Assembly: GCA_025360565.1 (NCBI GenBank) | Contig: JANYBY010000099.1 | Coordinates: 1-13,944 of the forward strand | DNA: 13,944 nucleotides | From: Bacteroidota bacterium | GTDB taxonomy: Bacteria > Bacteroidota > Bacteroidia > B-17B0 > Aurantibacillaceae | Direction of reading: 5' to 3' | In this document: piece by piece, positions 1-7,193 of the stretch | Layout of the letters: every line of letters starts with the position of its first letter | Position numbering within the stretch: the first letter of the stretch is position 1 | Notes under the pieces: model-generated | Seen by the model: only the letters and a program-made list of their open reading frames with translations | What the model was told of the DNA's origin: nothing | The model's database searches: none | Program-made: the position numbers and the translations under genes

Positions 1-15
1 TTAGTTGGCTCTTTT

Positions 16-1578
16 ATGCGAAGCTTTTTGCCATACCTGTTTTTGTTCCCGTTCATTGCGCTGAATTCATTTTCGCAACCCACAACCCATGTTACCATTG
101 ATCAAGCTGAAGAACATTACGAGCACAGAAATTATTTAATGGCAATTCCTATTTTTAAAACCGAATTAAAAAAGGATCCAAACAATAAAACTTTAAAATT
201 TAAACTTGGCGTTTGTTATTTGCGCACTAAAATAAGCAGGCAGGAAGCCATTACTTATTTTGAAGATTACACCAAAGACCCAAAATGCGATGAAGAAGGC
301 TGGCTTAATTTAGGCCGCGCTTATCTTTTAAATAATAAAATTCAGGAAGCAATAACCGCTTTTGAAAAATACAAAACATTAAAACCTAAAAAAGAAGCCG
401 AAGCAAACCGTTTAATTGAGTGCTGTCAGAACGCGCAAAAGTTTATGGCCGATCCGGTTAACATTACTTTTACCAATTTAGGAAAGGATGTGAACAGCGA
501 TGACCCGGATTATTATCCTTTTGTTACTGCCGAAGAAACTTTTTTGGCATTTACTTCGAGAAGAAAAGATGGTATTGGCGGAAAAAAATTAGAAATGGAC
601 GGTTATCACCCAAGCGATATTTATTTCAGCCATGTTGAAAACGGTAATTGGACCAAATCAATTAACGCGGGTCGAATAATTAATGGCGCATTAGATGAAC
701 AGGTTGTTGGTTTAAAATCCGATGGGTTGGAAATGTATGTTTATTTAGATCACATTGAAAAATTTGGTGATTTGTATATTTCTTCAAGAAAAGATCTGGC
801 CACCGAATTTTCAAAACCTCATCCTTGCGATGCGCAGATAAACGAAAAAATTGAAACGAGCGGTTGTTTAAGCGAAGATGGGCAAGCCATGTTTTTTGCA
901 CGTAAACCAAAGGTGGATGAAAACAGCGATCTGTTCTTGTGCAGGAAACTGCCTAACGGAAAATGGGCGGTGCCGCAAAAATTACCCGATGTAATTAATT
1001 CAAAATACAACGAAGATTTTCCTTACCTCTCAAACGATGGTAAAACGCTGTATTTTGCAAGCGAAGGGCACAACAGTATGGGCGGATACGATCTGTTTAA
1101 AACCATTTGGGACTGGGAAACCAATTCGTTTTCAAAACCAATTAATTTAGGCTATCCCGTTAATTCAACCGATGATGACCGAAACATTTGTGTAACTCCC
1201 GATAATAGGGTGGCATACATCAGCGCTTTCAGGCCGGGCGGTTTTGGAGATCTGGATATTTACAGAATCAAATTCAACGATAATGAACAGATAAGCAAAA
1301 TATTTGTAGGCAAAGTTTTTTTAGGTGATAGTGTAGCAGAACATCAACCAAAAGTTCATGCAATATCTATGATCGTAACCAATAAAAAAACAAAAAACGA
1401 ATTGCCTTATTACCCGCATTCAAAAACAGGAAAATATGTAATTAGCCTGTCAGTTGGTAAATACAGCCTTGTGATCCATTGCGACGGTTATGTTGATTAT
1501 ATTGAAGACCTCAATATTTCAGATATTGGCCGGGTTGAAATGCAGAAAAATAAAAATTTTATTTTAAAGAAGAAGTAA
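16..1578 (+). CDS. Exported TPR-PD40 beta-propeller protein (PorE-like, no OmpA domain)
   Basis: The 520-residue product starts with a clear signal peptide (hydrophobic residues 4-15, likely cleavage near SFSQ, 18-21) and so should be periplasmic. Residues about 27-140 look like three TPR units, for example the stretch ending in YLRTKISRQEAITYFEDY. Residues about 150-425 carry PD40/WD40-like strands: DPDYYPFVTAEETFLAFTSR, NEDFPYLSNDGKTLYFAS followed by MGGYDLFK, and a third ending GGFGDLDIYRIKF. The last 90 residues look like a carboxypeptidase-regulatory or other beta-sandwich domain. In Bacteroidota, TPR-PD40-CRD-OmpA_C proteins such as PorE anchor the type IX secretion machinery to peptidoglycan. 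This protein has the first three parts but stops before any OmpA_C domain. A structural or scaffold role is inferred; the exact function is unknown. The start is the ATG that begins the signal peptide; nothing upstream can be judged because only 15 bases are present. Confidence 0.85.
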   Translation: MRSFLPYLFLFPFIALNSFSQPTTHVTIDQAEEHYEHRNYLMAIPIFKTELKKDPNNKTLKFKLGVCYLRTKISRQEAITYFEDYTKDPKCDEEGWLNLGRAYLLNNKIQEAITAFEKYKTLKPKKEAEANRLIECCQNAQKFMADPVNITFTNLGKDVNSDDPDYYPFVTAEETFLAFTSRRKDGIGGKKLEMDGYHPSDIYFSHVENGNWTKSINAGRIINGALDEQVVGLKSDGLEMYVYLDHIEKFGDLYISSRKDLATEFSKPHPCDAQINEKIETSGCLSEDGQAMFFARKPKVDENSDLFLCRKLPNGKWAVPQKLPDVINSKYNEDFPYLSNDGKTLYFASEGHNSMGGYDLFKTIWDWETNSFSKPINLGYPVNSTDDDRNICVTPDNRVAYISAFRPGGFGDLDIYRIKFNDNEQISKIFVGKVFLGDSVAEHQPKVHAISMIVTNKKTKNELPYYPHSKTGKYVISLSVGKYSLVIHCDGYVDYIEDLNISDIGRVEMQKNKNFILKKK

Positions 1579-1593
1579 TTTTTTACTTCTTTT
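1568..1593. terminator. Hairpin between convergent genes, possible bidirectional terminator
   Basis: Bases 1568-1578 pair with 1583-1593 (11 pairs, one G-T wobble) around a TTTT loop. The stem contains the TAA stop of the TPR-PD40 gene and overlaps the stop of the small minus-strand gene (1592-1594). The position between two converging genes fits a shared terminator. The stem is A/T-rich and the T-run after it is short, so strength is doubtful. Confidence 0.45.
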
Positions 1594-1753
1594 AAATCGA
1601 TCCCTTACTGCTTTTTTTTACTCTTTTTCTTGGCGTAAGTCCCGGGCAGTGATCGCATTTATTTTTTGGTCTAAAAATAAAACAACCTTCCATGGTGGTT
1701 AATAAAACTGCGGCGGCTGAAAGCAGAATAATATATCTTTTAAATACAATCAC
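1592..1753 (-). CDS. Small putative lipoprotein, 53 residues
   Basis: On the minus strand a GTG codon directly after an in-frame TAA opens a 53-residue frame. It has a basic residue pair (KR, 5-6), a hydrophobic core (residues 7-18, IILLSAAAVLL), then TTMEGC with Cys24 as a plausible lipid-attached cysteine. The mature part is short and very basic, with a CxxC pair (KCDHCPG, residues 32-38) and a lysine-rich tail. The lipobox is imperfect because Met rather than Leu is at -3. An exact TAnnTTTG box lies just upstream. I recognise no family; small Cys-containing lipoproteins of this shape are common in Bacteroidota and usually uncharacterised. The CxxC could bind a metal or form a disulfide, which is inference. 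The signal-peptide pattern is the main reason to call it a gene. Confidence 0.55.
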   Translation of the reverse strand: MIVFKRYIILLSAAAVLLTTMEGCFIFRPKNKCDHCPGLTPRKRVKKSSKGSI

Positions 1754-1759
1754 TTAAAA

Positions 1760-1767
1760 CAAATATA
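1760..1767 (-). promoter_or_regulatory. Bacteroidota -7 box for the small lipoprotein gene
   Basis: Read on the minus strand this is TATATTTG, an exact match to the Bacteroidota -7 consensus TAnnTTTG. It ends six bases before the GTG start at 1753, so transcription would begin at or next to the start codon. No TTG is seen at the expected -33 position. Confidence 0.4.
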
Positions 1768-1797
1768 CTCAGAATTATTAGTATTTTTATTGTTTAA

Positions 1798-2538
1798 ATG
1801 AACCCGTTTTTCCATATAGGCCGATACTTTATGCTTTTGTTCAAGGTTTTTAAAAAACCACAAAACTTTCGCGTTTACGTACGTCAAATTATTTTTGAGA
1901 TCGACAGCATTGGTATTACCTCATTGCCCATAGTTGCCATTATTTCTATTTTCATGGGCGGCATCATTACCATTCAGGCGGCGTATGCAATTGATAGTCC
2001 TTTAGTGCCTTTATATGTCGTAGGTTTCACCACGCGCGAAAGTATGATCTTGGAATTTAGCTCCACTATTTTGTGTTTAATTTTGGCAGGAAAAGTTGGT
2101 TCTAACATTGCTTCCGAAATTGGTGCTATGCGAATAACCGAACAAATTGATGCTTTGGAAATCATGGGCATTAATTCGGCGAGTTATCTCATCTTCCCGA
2201 AAGTTGCAGGAGCAATAATTATTTTTCCATGTTTGGTTATACTAAGTATGTTTCTTGGATTGGTAGGCGGCTTTATTATGGGCGTTTCTTCGGGGGCTTG
2301 CACGGCTTACGAATACGTGTTCGGTATTCAGGCATATTTTATGCCATGGAAAGTGGGTTTTTCCATAGCTAAATGTATCACCTTTGCTTTTATTATCACT
2401 TCCGTTTCTTCCTACTATGGTTATTATACTTCGGGCGGGGCGCTGGAAGTTGGGCGCAGCAGCACCAATGCCGTAGTATACAGCAGTATTTTAATTTTAT
2501 TGTTTAGTTTAATTTACACCAAATTATTTATTGGGTAG
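1798..2538 (+). CDS. mlaE: MlaE-type ABC transporter permease
   Basis: This is the inner-membrane permease of an MCE/Mla-type transporter that moves phospholipid between inner and outer membrane. The 246-residue length is normal for the MlaE (DUF140) family. An amphipathic N-terminal stretch is followed by hydrophobic segments at about 41-63, 82-98, 137-163, 185-205 and 226-245. The family signature runs from LAGKVGSNIASEIGAMRITE (about 97-116) to IDALEIMGI. The TAG stop overlaps the GTG of mlaF by one base (TAGTG), so translation is probably coupled. No mlaD (MCE substrate-binding protein) is present in the window, although a working system needs one. Just upstream the sequence is A/T-rich, and I could not pick a convincing promoter. 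Confidence 0.93.
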   Translation: MNPFFHIGRYFMLLFKVFKKPQNFRVYVRQIIFEIDSIGITSLPIVAIISIFMGGIITIQAAYAIDSPLVPLYVVGFTTRESMILEFSSTILCLILAGKVGSNIASEIGAMRITEQIDALEIMGINSASYLIFPKVAGAIIIFPCLVILSMFLGLVGGFIMGVSSGACTAYEYVFGIQAYFMPWKVGFSIAKCITFAFIITSVSSYYGYYTSGGALEVGRSSTNAVVYSSILILLFSLIYTKLFIG

Positions 2539-3287
2539 TGATAGCAATTAAAAACATAAACAAATCTTTTGGTGAGCGGCAAGTGGTGAAAAACGTATCG
2601 TTTGAATTTACACAAGGCAAAACCAATTTAATTATTGGCGAAAGCGGTTGCGGAAAAACAACCATTTTAAAAATGATGGTGGGTTTGCATGAGCTTAATA
2701 GTGGTGAAATATTATATGATGGACAAAATTTTCCATTATTAAATTCTGACGGAAAACAAGAAATCAGAAAGAAAATAGGCATGCTCTTTCAAGGCGGCGC
2801 TCTATTTGATTCGCAAACGCTGGAAGAAAATGTGAACTTCCCATTAGATATGTTTACCGATCTTACCAAGGCGGAAAAATTAGACCGTGTGAATTTTTGT
2901 TTACAACGCGTGCAGTTAGAAGGAAAAAATAAATTATACCCGGCCGAATTAAGCGGTGGGATGAAAAAACGCGCGGCTCTTGCACGCGCCATTGCCAACA
3001 ATCCTAAATATTTATTTTGCGATGAGCCCAATTCGGGACTTGATCCAAAAACTTCTATAATTATTGATACACTCATAAAAGATATTACCGAAGAGTATAA
3101 CATTACAACTATTATTATTACGCACGATATGAATAGTGTGATGGAGATAGGCGAAAATATTATGTTTGTTTTTAAAGGAGAGAATTGGTGGGCGGGAGAC
3201 AAAACAAAAATTTTAAATACTGATAATAAAGAGTTGTTTGACTTTGTTTTTGCGAGCGAATTCATGAAAACATTTTTTAAAAAATAG
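2538..3287 (+). CDS. mlaF: MlaF-type ABC transporter ATPase
   Basis: This is the cytoplasmic ATPase that powers the MlaE permease. All ABC motifs are intact in the 249 residues: Walker A GESGCGKTT (34-42), Q-loop at Q85 in the LFQGGALFDS block typical of MlaF, signature LSGGM (138-142), Walker B YLFCDEP (158-164), D-loop SGLD, and switch His196 in ITHDMNS. The start is a GTG that shares its G with the mlaE stop codon; the alignment of the first strand (IAIKNINKSFG) supports it. The last residues (EFMKTFFKK) are typical of the family. The next gene, a flavoprotein 54 bases on, is not a transporter part. Confidence 0.94.
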   Translation: MIAIKNINKSFGERQVVKNVSFEFTQGKTNLIIGESGCGKTTILKMMVGLHELNSGEILYDGQNFPLLNSDGKQEIRKKIGMLFQGGALFDSQTLEENVNFPLDMFTDLTKAEKLDRVNFCLQRVQLEGKNKLYPAELSGGMKKRAALARAIANNPKYLFCDEPNSGLDPKTSIIIDTLIKDITEEYNITTIIITHDMNSVMEIGENIMFVFKGENWWAGDKTKILNTDNKELFDFVFASEFMKTFFKK

Positions 3288-3341
3288 GGAAATAGGTCCG
3301 GATCTATACCGGTTAAAAATTATCGTGTTGAAAAGATCAAG

Positions 3342-4544
3342 GTGCATTCGTTGAAAAAAAAGATCGCTATAATCGGCGGTGGTAGCTGCGCGTTAATGCT
3401 TGGCTGCGAATTAAATTCCAAAAAATTTGAAATCAGTATTTACGAAGGGAACCAAACATTGGGCCGAAAATTTTTAGTGGCCGGCGACGGCGGATTGAAT
3501 TTAACGCATTCTGAAAACGTAATCAATTTTATTGAACGGTACACCCCCTCCTCTTTTTTGCAAAGATCATTCAAGCACTTTTCTAATGTAGATCTTATAA
3601 AATGGATCAATAATTTGGGCATTGAAACCTTTGTAGGCACCAGCGGAAGGGTGTTTCCAAAAAAAGGGATCAAGCCCGCCGAAGTACTAAATATTATTCT
3701 CAAAAAAATAAACAGTAATTCGGTAAACATTTATACAAAACATGTATGGAAAGGTTTTTCTAACGGCCATTTACTTTTTGAAAATAATGGCCAAGCCATT
3801 GAAATAAAAGCCGATCATATTATTTTTTGCCTTGGCGGGGCAAGCTGGCCTGTAACCGGCAGTAAAGGCGATTGGACCAATTATTTTTTGGAAAAAAATA
3901 TCAAGATCGATCCTTTTAAGGCAAGTAATTGCGCATTTAAAATTAATTGGGAAAAAGAATTGGAGAAAAAAATTGAGGGGAAGATCTTAAAAAATATTTC
4001 TATTAACTGCGGTAATAAAACACAATTGGGCGAAGTTACCCTCACCAAATTCGGTATTGAAGGCAGCGGTATTTATCCCTTAAGCCCACAAATAAGAGCG
4101 CAATTAACAAAAAACGGAAAGGCTGAAATAAGCATTGATCTTAAGCCCTCATTATCACCCGAAAAGATCATTCAAAAATTAAGTTCCGGCAAAAAAAATA
4201 TTACCGATACTTTAAAAACCGAATTAAATCTGAGTCTTCAGCAGGTTCAGCTTTTAAAAACATTTGTTTCAAAGGAAGATTTTTTAGCCATTGATAAACT
4301 GGCAGATCACCTTAAAAATTTTAAATTAACCCTGGTTAATACTGCGCCCATCAATGAAGCCATTTCAACCATAGGAGGAATTTGTTTAGATGAAATTGGC
4401 GAAAATTTTGAGCTAAAAAAATTACCGGATCATTTTACCATCGGCGAAATGCTCGATTACGATGCGCCCACAGGGGGTTATTTATTACAATCCTGTTTCA
4501 GCATGGCTAAATATTTAGCGGATTATTTAGATACAAAAAATTGA
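3342..4544 (+). CDS. FAD-dependent flavoprotein, HI0933/PP_4765 type
   Basis: This 400-residue protein belongs to the HI0933-like NAD(P)/FAD-dependent oxidoreductases, closest to the PP_4765 subgroup by memory. An N-terminal Rossmann strand IAIIGGG (8-14) binds FAD. The family motif GRKFLVAGDGGLNLTHS (41-57) and GRVFP (102-106) follow. Near the C-terminus ISTIGGI and GEMLDYDAPTGGYLLQ (368-383) complete the FAD site. The glycine loop reads GGGSCALM where most relatives have GGGPAGLM or similar, a mild oddity. Substrate and physiological role of this family are largely unknown. The start is uncertain: GTG at 3342 or TTG at 3351 both fit, with no ATG before the first beta strand. It follows mlaF by 54 bases and may be co-transcribed. 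Confidence 0.85.
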   Translation: MHSLKKKIAIIGGGSCALMLGCELNSKKFEISIYEGNQTLGRKFLVAGDGGLNLTHSENVINFIERYTPSSFLQRSFKHFSNVDLIKWINNLGIETFVGTSGRVFPKKGIKPAEVLNIILKKINSNSVNIYTKHVWKGFSNGHLLFENNGQAIEIKADHIIFCLGGASWPVTGSKGDWTNYFLEKNIKIDPFKASNCAFKINWEKELEKKIEGKILKNISINCGNKTQLGEVTLTKFGIEGSGIYPLSPQIRAQLTKNGKAEISIDLKPSLSPEKIIQKLSSGKKNITDTLKTELNLSLQQVQLLKTFVSKEDFLAIDKLADHLKNFKLTLVNTAPINEAISTIGGICLDEIGENFELKKLPDHFTIGEMLDYDAPTGGYLLQSCFSMAKYLADYLDTKN

Positions 4545-4622
4545 GCAGATTAAGTGTTAAAAAGGCTAAATAAGCTATTCACAGCCGTTTATAACTTTTA
4601 CGGTTATTTATATCATTTGCTT

Positions 4623-4630
4623 TATATTTG
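4623..4630 (+). promoter_or_regulatory. Bacteroidota -7 box upstream of the enoyl-CoA hydratase gene
   Basis: TATATTTG matches the TAnnTTTG consensus exactly and lies 22 bases before the ATG at 4653. The expected -33 position holds only a T-run (CTTTTA near 4595-4600) rather than TTTG. It lies in the 108-base gap after the flavoprotein gene, which suggests the hydratase is transcribed separately. Confidence 0.55.
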
Positions 4631-4652
4631 CCTCAATATTTAAACTACAAAC

Positions 4653-5441
4653 ATGGTGGCTACAAGCGAATATATTTTATGCGAAGTTAAAAGCGGTGTA
4701 TTGGTAATTACGATCAATCGTCCTGACAAATTAAACTCGTTAAATAAACAAACAATAGAAGAACTGCACGAAATTTTATTGGAATCGGAAAACGAAAACG
4801 ATATTAATTCAATTATCATTACCGGTTCGGGCCAAAAAGCGTTTGTTGCCGGTGCCGACATTTTTGAATTCGCCAATTTTTCTATTGAGCAAGGCAAACA
4901 ATTGAGTTCGATCGGGCATTTTAAAATATTTAATTTTATTGAAAATTACAGCAAGCCTATTATTGCTGCGGTTAACGGTTTTGCCTTGGGCGGTGGTTTA
5001 GAATTGGCAATGGCTTGCCACATTCGTGTTGTTAGCGATAATGCAAAAATGGGTTTACCCGAAGTAAGTTTAGGATTGATTCCCGGTTATGGCGGCACGC
5101 AGCGTTTAGCGCAATTAGTAGGCAAAGGCAAAGCAATGGAAATGATCGTTACGGCAGATATGATAAACGCGCAGGACGCTTATAAATGGGGACTTGCAAA
5201 TTATGTTACTACACAAGATGAGCTTTTAAATAAATGTTTCGAGATCACAAATAAAATTTCTTCAAAAAGCCCTACCGCTGTTAAAACCGCTATTAAAGTA
5301 ATTAACGCAGGATACAATCCGCAACTTAACGGATTTGAAGTAGAGATCGAAGAATTTGGAAAATCTTTTGGTAGCCGAGATTTTAAAGAAGGCGTTAGTG
5401 CTTTTTTAGAAAAACGCAAGCCAATTTTTAAAGGAAGATAA
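4653..5441 (+). CDS. Enoyl-CoA hydratase/isomerase family protein
   Basis: A 262-residue crotonase-fold protein, the normal length for a single-domain enoyl-CoA hydratase. It would hydrate trans-2-enoyl-CoA to 3-hydroxyacyl-CoA in the cytoplasm, in fatty-acid, amino-acid or butanoate metabolism. The oxyanion-hole segments AGADIFEF (66-73) and NGFALGGGLELAM (108-120) are intact. Both catalytic glutamates of classical hydratases appear present, E117 (GLELAM) and E137 (LPEVSLGLIPG). The GGTQRL motif and the C-terminal helix ending EGVSAFLEKRKPIFKGR are also typical. With both glutamates, true hydratase activity is likely rather than isomerase or decarboxylase, but the chain-length range cannot be read from sequence. 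It converges on the amidase gene with only four bases between the stop codons. Confidence 0.92.
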   Translation: MVATSEYILCEVKSGVLVITINRPDKLNSLNKQTIEELHEILLESENENDINSIIITGSGQKAFVAGADIFEFANFSIEQGKQLSSIGHFKIFNFIENYSKPIIAAVNGFALGGGLELAMACHIRVVSDNAKMGLPEVSLGLIPGYGGTQRLAQLVGKGKAMEMIVTADMINAQDAYKWGLANYVTTQDELLNKCFEITNKISSKSPTAVKTAIKVINAGYNPQLNGFEVEIEEFGKSFGSRDFKEGVSAFLEKRKPIFKGR

Positions 5442-5454
5442 ATTTTTATTGTCC
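5433..5454. terminator. Imperfect hairpin between convergent stop codons
   Basis: Bases 5433-5441 can pair with 5446-5454 (one A-G mismatch, one wobble) around the loop ATTT. The structure spans both stop codons of the converging hydratase and amidase genes. It is weak and A/T-rich but is the only candidate terminator in this four-base gap. Confidence 0.3.
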
Positions 5455-7092
5455 TGTTTCTTTCTTAGCTTCCGCAACATCCATACGTTCGCCGTTTTTC
5501 ATGGCAATCACAAAACAATCTTTAAACCCTTTTTCACGCAACGCGTTTTGGTGTGCTGATGCGTCTTTCATGAGCGCAAAATTACCGGAAGTGTACTTGT
5601 ATATCTCTTTTGCTTTATAAAAAGAACCGTTAACAATATCTTTAAATTTTTCCTGCTTCAAATTTAATTTTACATCGCTGCTTGCAAATAATACTTTAAA
5701 AACGATCGCGCTCTTTTCCGCTTTCACTGCAACAGTTAACGAGTTGGCGGCCTCCTTCGCTTCTTTTTCTTTTTGTTCTCTCTCTAATTTTTCTTTGGCT
5801 GCGGCTTCTTTTTCCCGCAACTCTTTTTGCGCCTTCTCTTTGGCCGCAGTCAATTCTTTTTCTTTTAATTCCAATTGCTCTTTTTCTTTCAGTTCCTTTT
5901 CCCTTTTAAATTTATCCGCAATTTCTTTTGCCTGCAAACTGTCGGCAGTAGCTTTCAATTTCAGGCTATCCGCTTTTTTTAATTCTATCTCAACATATCT
6001 TCCGTCGTTTACTTTTTCTTTTTTCTCTTCCGATTTTATCTCAACGGTGTTTGTGTTTACGGGAATCTCTTTTTTCTCTTCAGGCTTTTTCACTTCCTTT
6101 TCCTCCTCCTCTTCGTCCTCTTCGTTTGGTGTTTTTTGATTTGGTAAATTTCCCGCTTTTAAATTTTCATTCTCAAGTGGATTCTGTTTTTCAATATCAT
6201 CATTGTATTCCTGTTTGTTTCCTTCAATATCGTCCTTATATTTTCGCAATCCTCTAAAAATAGATTTAGCCAAATACTCCTGCCCTTTTTCACTTGCTAA
6301 AAATTGTTCCTCTAAAGGATTGGTTAAAAATCCGAGCTCGGTTAAAATACTTGGCATAGATGTGCGCCACAGCACCCAAATACTTTGCCGGTGCACACCT
6401 TTATCAATTCGTCCCGCCTTTTTTGTATACTCATCCTGAATTTTTACCGCAAGGTTCGCGCTTTGTATTACGTAAGCCGATGTGTAATTACTCATAATAA
6501 TATAACTCTCCTGGCTATCGGGATCAAAACCTCCGTATTTTTTTTCGTAATCTTCTTCCAATAAAATAACAGAGTTTTCGCGTGCCGCCACTTTCATTTT
6601 TCCTTCTTCATTTTTAATTCCCATCACGTAGGTCTCTGTTCCAAAAGGAATTGGGTTGGTTGTTTCAACCACCACCATTTTTCCTTTTTTATTTTTGTAC
6701 ATTTTTTTTCGTTTCTTCCCTGTTTTTTTATCTTTTACCATCACCGGTTTTCCGGCGGCGTTACAATGAATGGAAATGAACAGATCTGCTTTTGCTTTAT
6801 TCGCAATTTGGGCGCGGTCTTCAAGGCTCACAAAAATATCGGTGGTGCGTGTATAAATTACTTTAACATCTTTTAAGTTTTCTTCTATTAATTTACCCAG
6901 TTTTAAGGCCACCGCAAGGGCCACATCCTTTTCGTTATTGGCCGCGCCTTTGCAGCCCGGGTCTAAGCCCCCGTGTCCCGCGTCAATCACAACAGTTCGT
7001 ATGCTGCCACCTTTTCCTTTGTGTAAAGAAAAGCCTGCAACAAGCGCAAACACTGCAATTAGTACAAATAAATATTGTATTTTTTTAACCAT
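5446..7092 (-). CDS. N-acetylmuramoyl-L-alanine amidase with charged linker and SPOR-like tail
   Basis: A Zn-dependent Amidase_3 enzyme that cuts the bond between muramic acid and the stem peptide in the periplasm. Counting from the ATG at 7092 it has 548 residues. The signal or anchor helix spans 7-22. Zn ligands are H40 (DAGHGG), E54 (NEKD) and H109 (ISIHCN), and the catalytic Glu is E252 (TELGFLTN). The enzyme domain (about 32-288) has a lysine-rich insert at about 114-142. Residues about 290-460 form a K/E-rich, probably coiled-coil linker with an acidic run near 324-331. Residues about 463-538 resemble a SPOR-like domain (FKVLFASS, YKYTSGNF, GFKDCFVIAMKNGERM), which would direct the enzyme to denuded glycans at division sites. 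A TTG at 7116 also opens the frame, but the ATG begins a proper signal sequence and is preferred. The gene is divergent from lptD. Confidence 0.92.
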   Translation of the reverse strand: MVKKIQYLFVLIAVFALVAGFSLHKGKGGSIRTVVIDAGHGGLDPGCKGAANNEKDVALAVALKLGKLIEENLKDVKVIYTRTTDIFVSLEDRAQIANKAKADLFISIHCNAAGKPVMVKDKKTGKKRKKMYKNKKGKMVVVETTNPIPFGTETYVMGIKNEEGKMKVAARENSVILLEEDYEKKYGGFDPDSQESYIIMSNYTSAYVIQSANLAVKIQDEYTKKAGRIDKGVHRQSIWVLWRTSMPSILTELGFLTNPLEEQFLASEKGQEYLAKSIFRGLRKYKDDIEGNKQEYNDDIEKQNPLENENLKAGNLPNQKTPNEEDEEEEEKEVKKPEEKKEIPVNTNTVEIKSEEKKEKVNDGRYVEIELKKADSLKLKATADSLQAKEIADKFKREKELKEKEQLELKEKELTAAKEKAQKELREKEAAAKEKLEREQKEKEAKEAANSLTVAVKAEKSAIVFKVLFASSDVKLNLKQEKFKDIVNGSFYKAKEIYKYTSGNFALMKDASAHQNALREKGFKDCFVIAMKNGERMDVAEAKKETGQ

Positions 7093-7131
7093 ATCTATTC
7101 CACAATCAACCTTCAAAACCGTAAAGTATTG

Positions 7132-7139
7132 TAGCTTTG
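7132..7139 (+). promoter_or_regulatory. Bacteroidota -7 box upstream of lptD
   Basis: TAGCTTTG matches TAnnTTTG exactly, 54 bases before the TTG start of lptD, in the 101-base gap between the divergent amidase and lptD genes. No TTG is seen 26 bases upstream of it, so the call rests on the -7 box alone. Confidence 0.45.
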
Positions 7140-7193
7140 TAAGTTGAGCATAGTTTTAATTAAACTTTAATCATTAAAAATATTCGATTAAGC

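Noticed and set aside
2789..3265. 158-residue minus-strand frame opposite mlaF
   Set aside because: mlaF has every ABC motif on the plus strand; the opposite frame shows no domain or signal sequence.
3298..3312. CCGG/CCGG hairpin after mlaF as a terminator
   Set aside because: The stem is only 4 bp with no T-run after it; the flavoprotein gene may simply be in the same operon.
4585..4604. CCGT...ACGG pairing after the flavoprotein gene as a terminator
   Set aside because: Only four pairs with an 11-base loop and no clear T-run.
5744..6139. 131-residue plus-strand frame rich in Ser and Phe opposite the amidase
   Set aside because: It is the complement of the K/E-rich linker (GAA/AAA codons read backwards as TTC/TTT) and has no independent gene features.
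7093..7116. Eight-residue N-terminal extension of the amidase from a TTG
   Set aside because: The ATG at 7092 starts a proper signal sequence; the extension adds a charged, Cys-containing segment before it.
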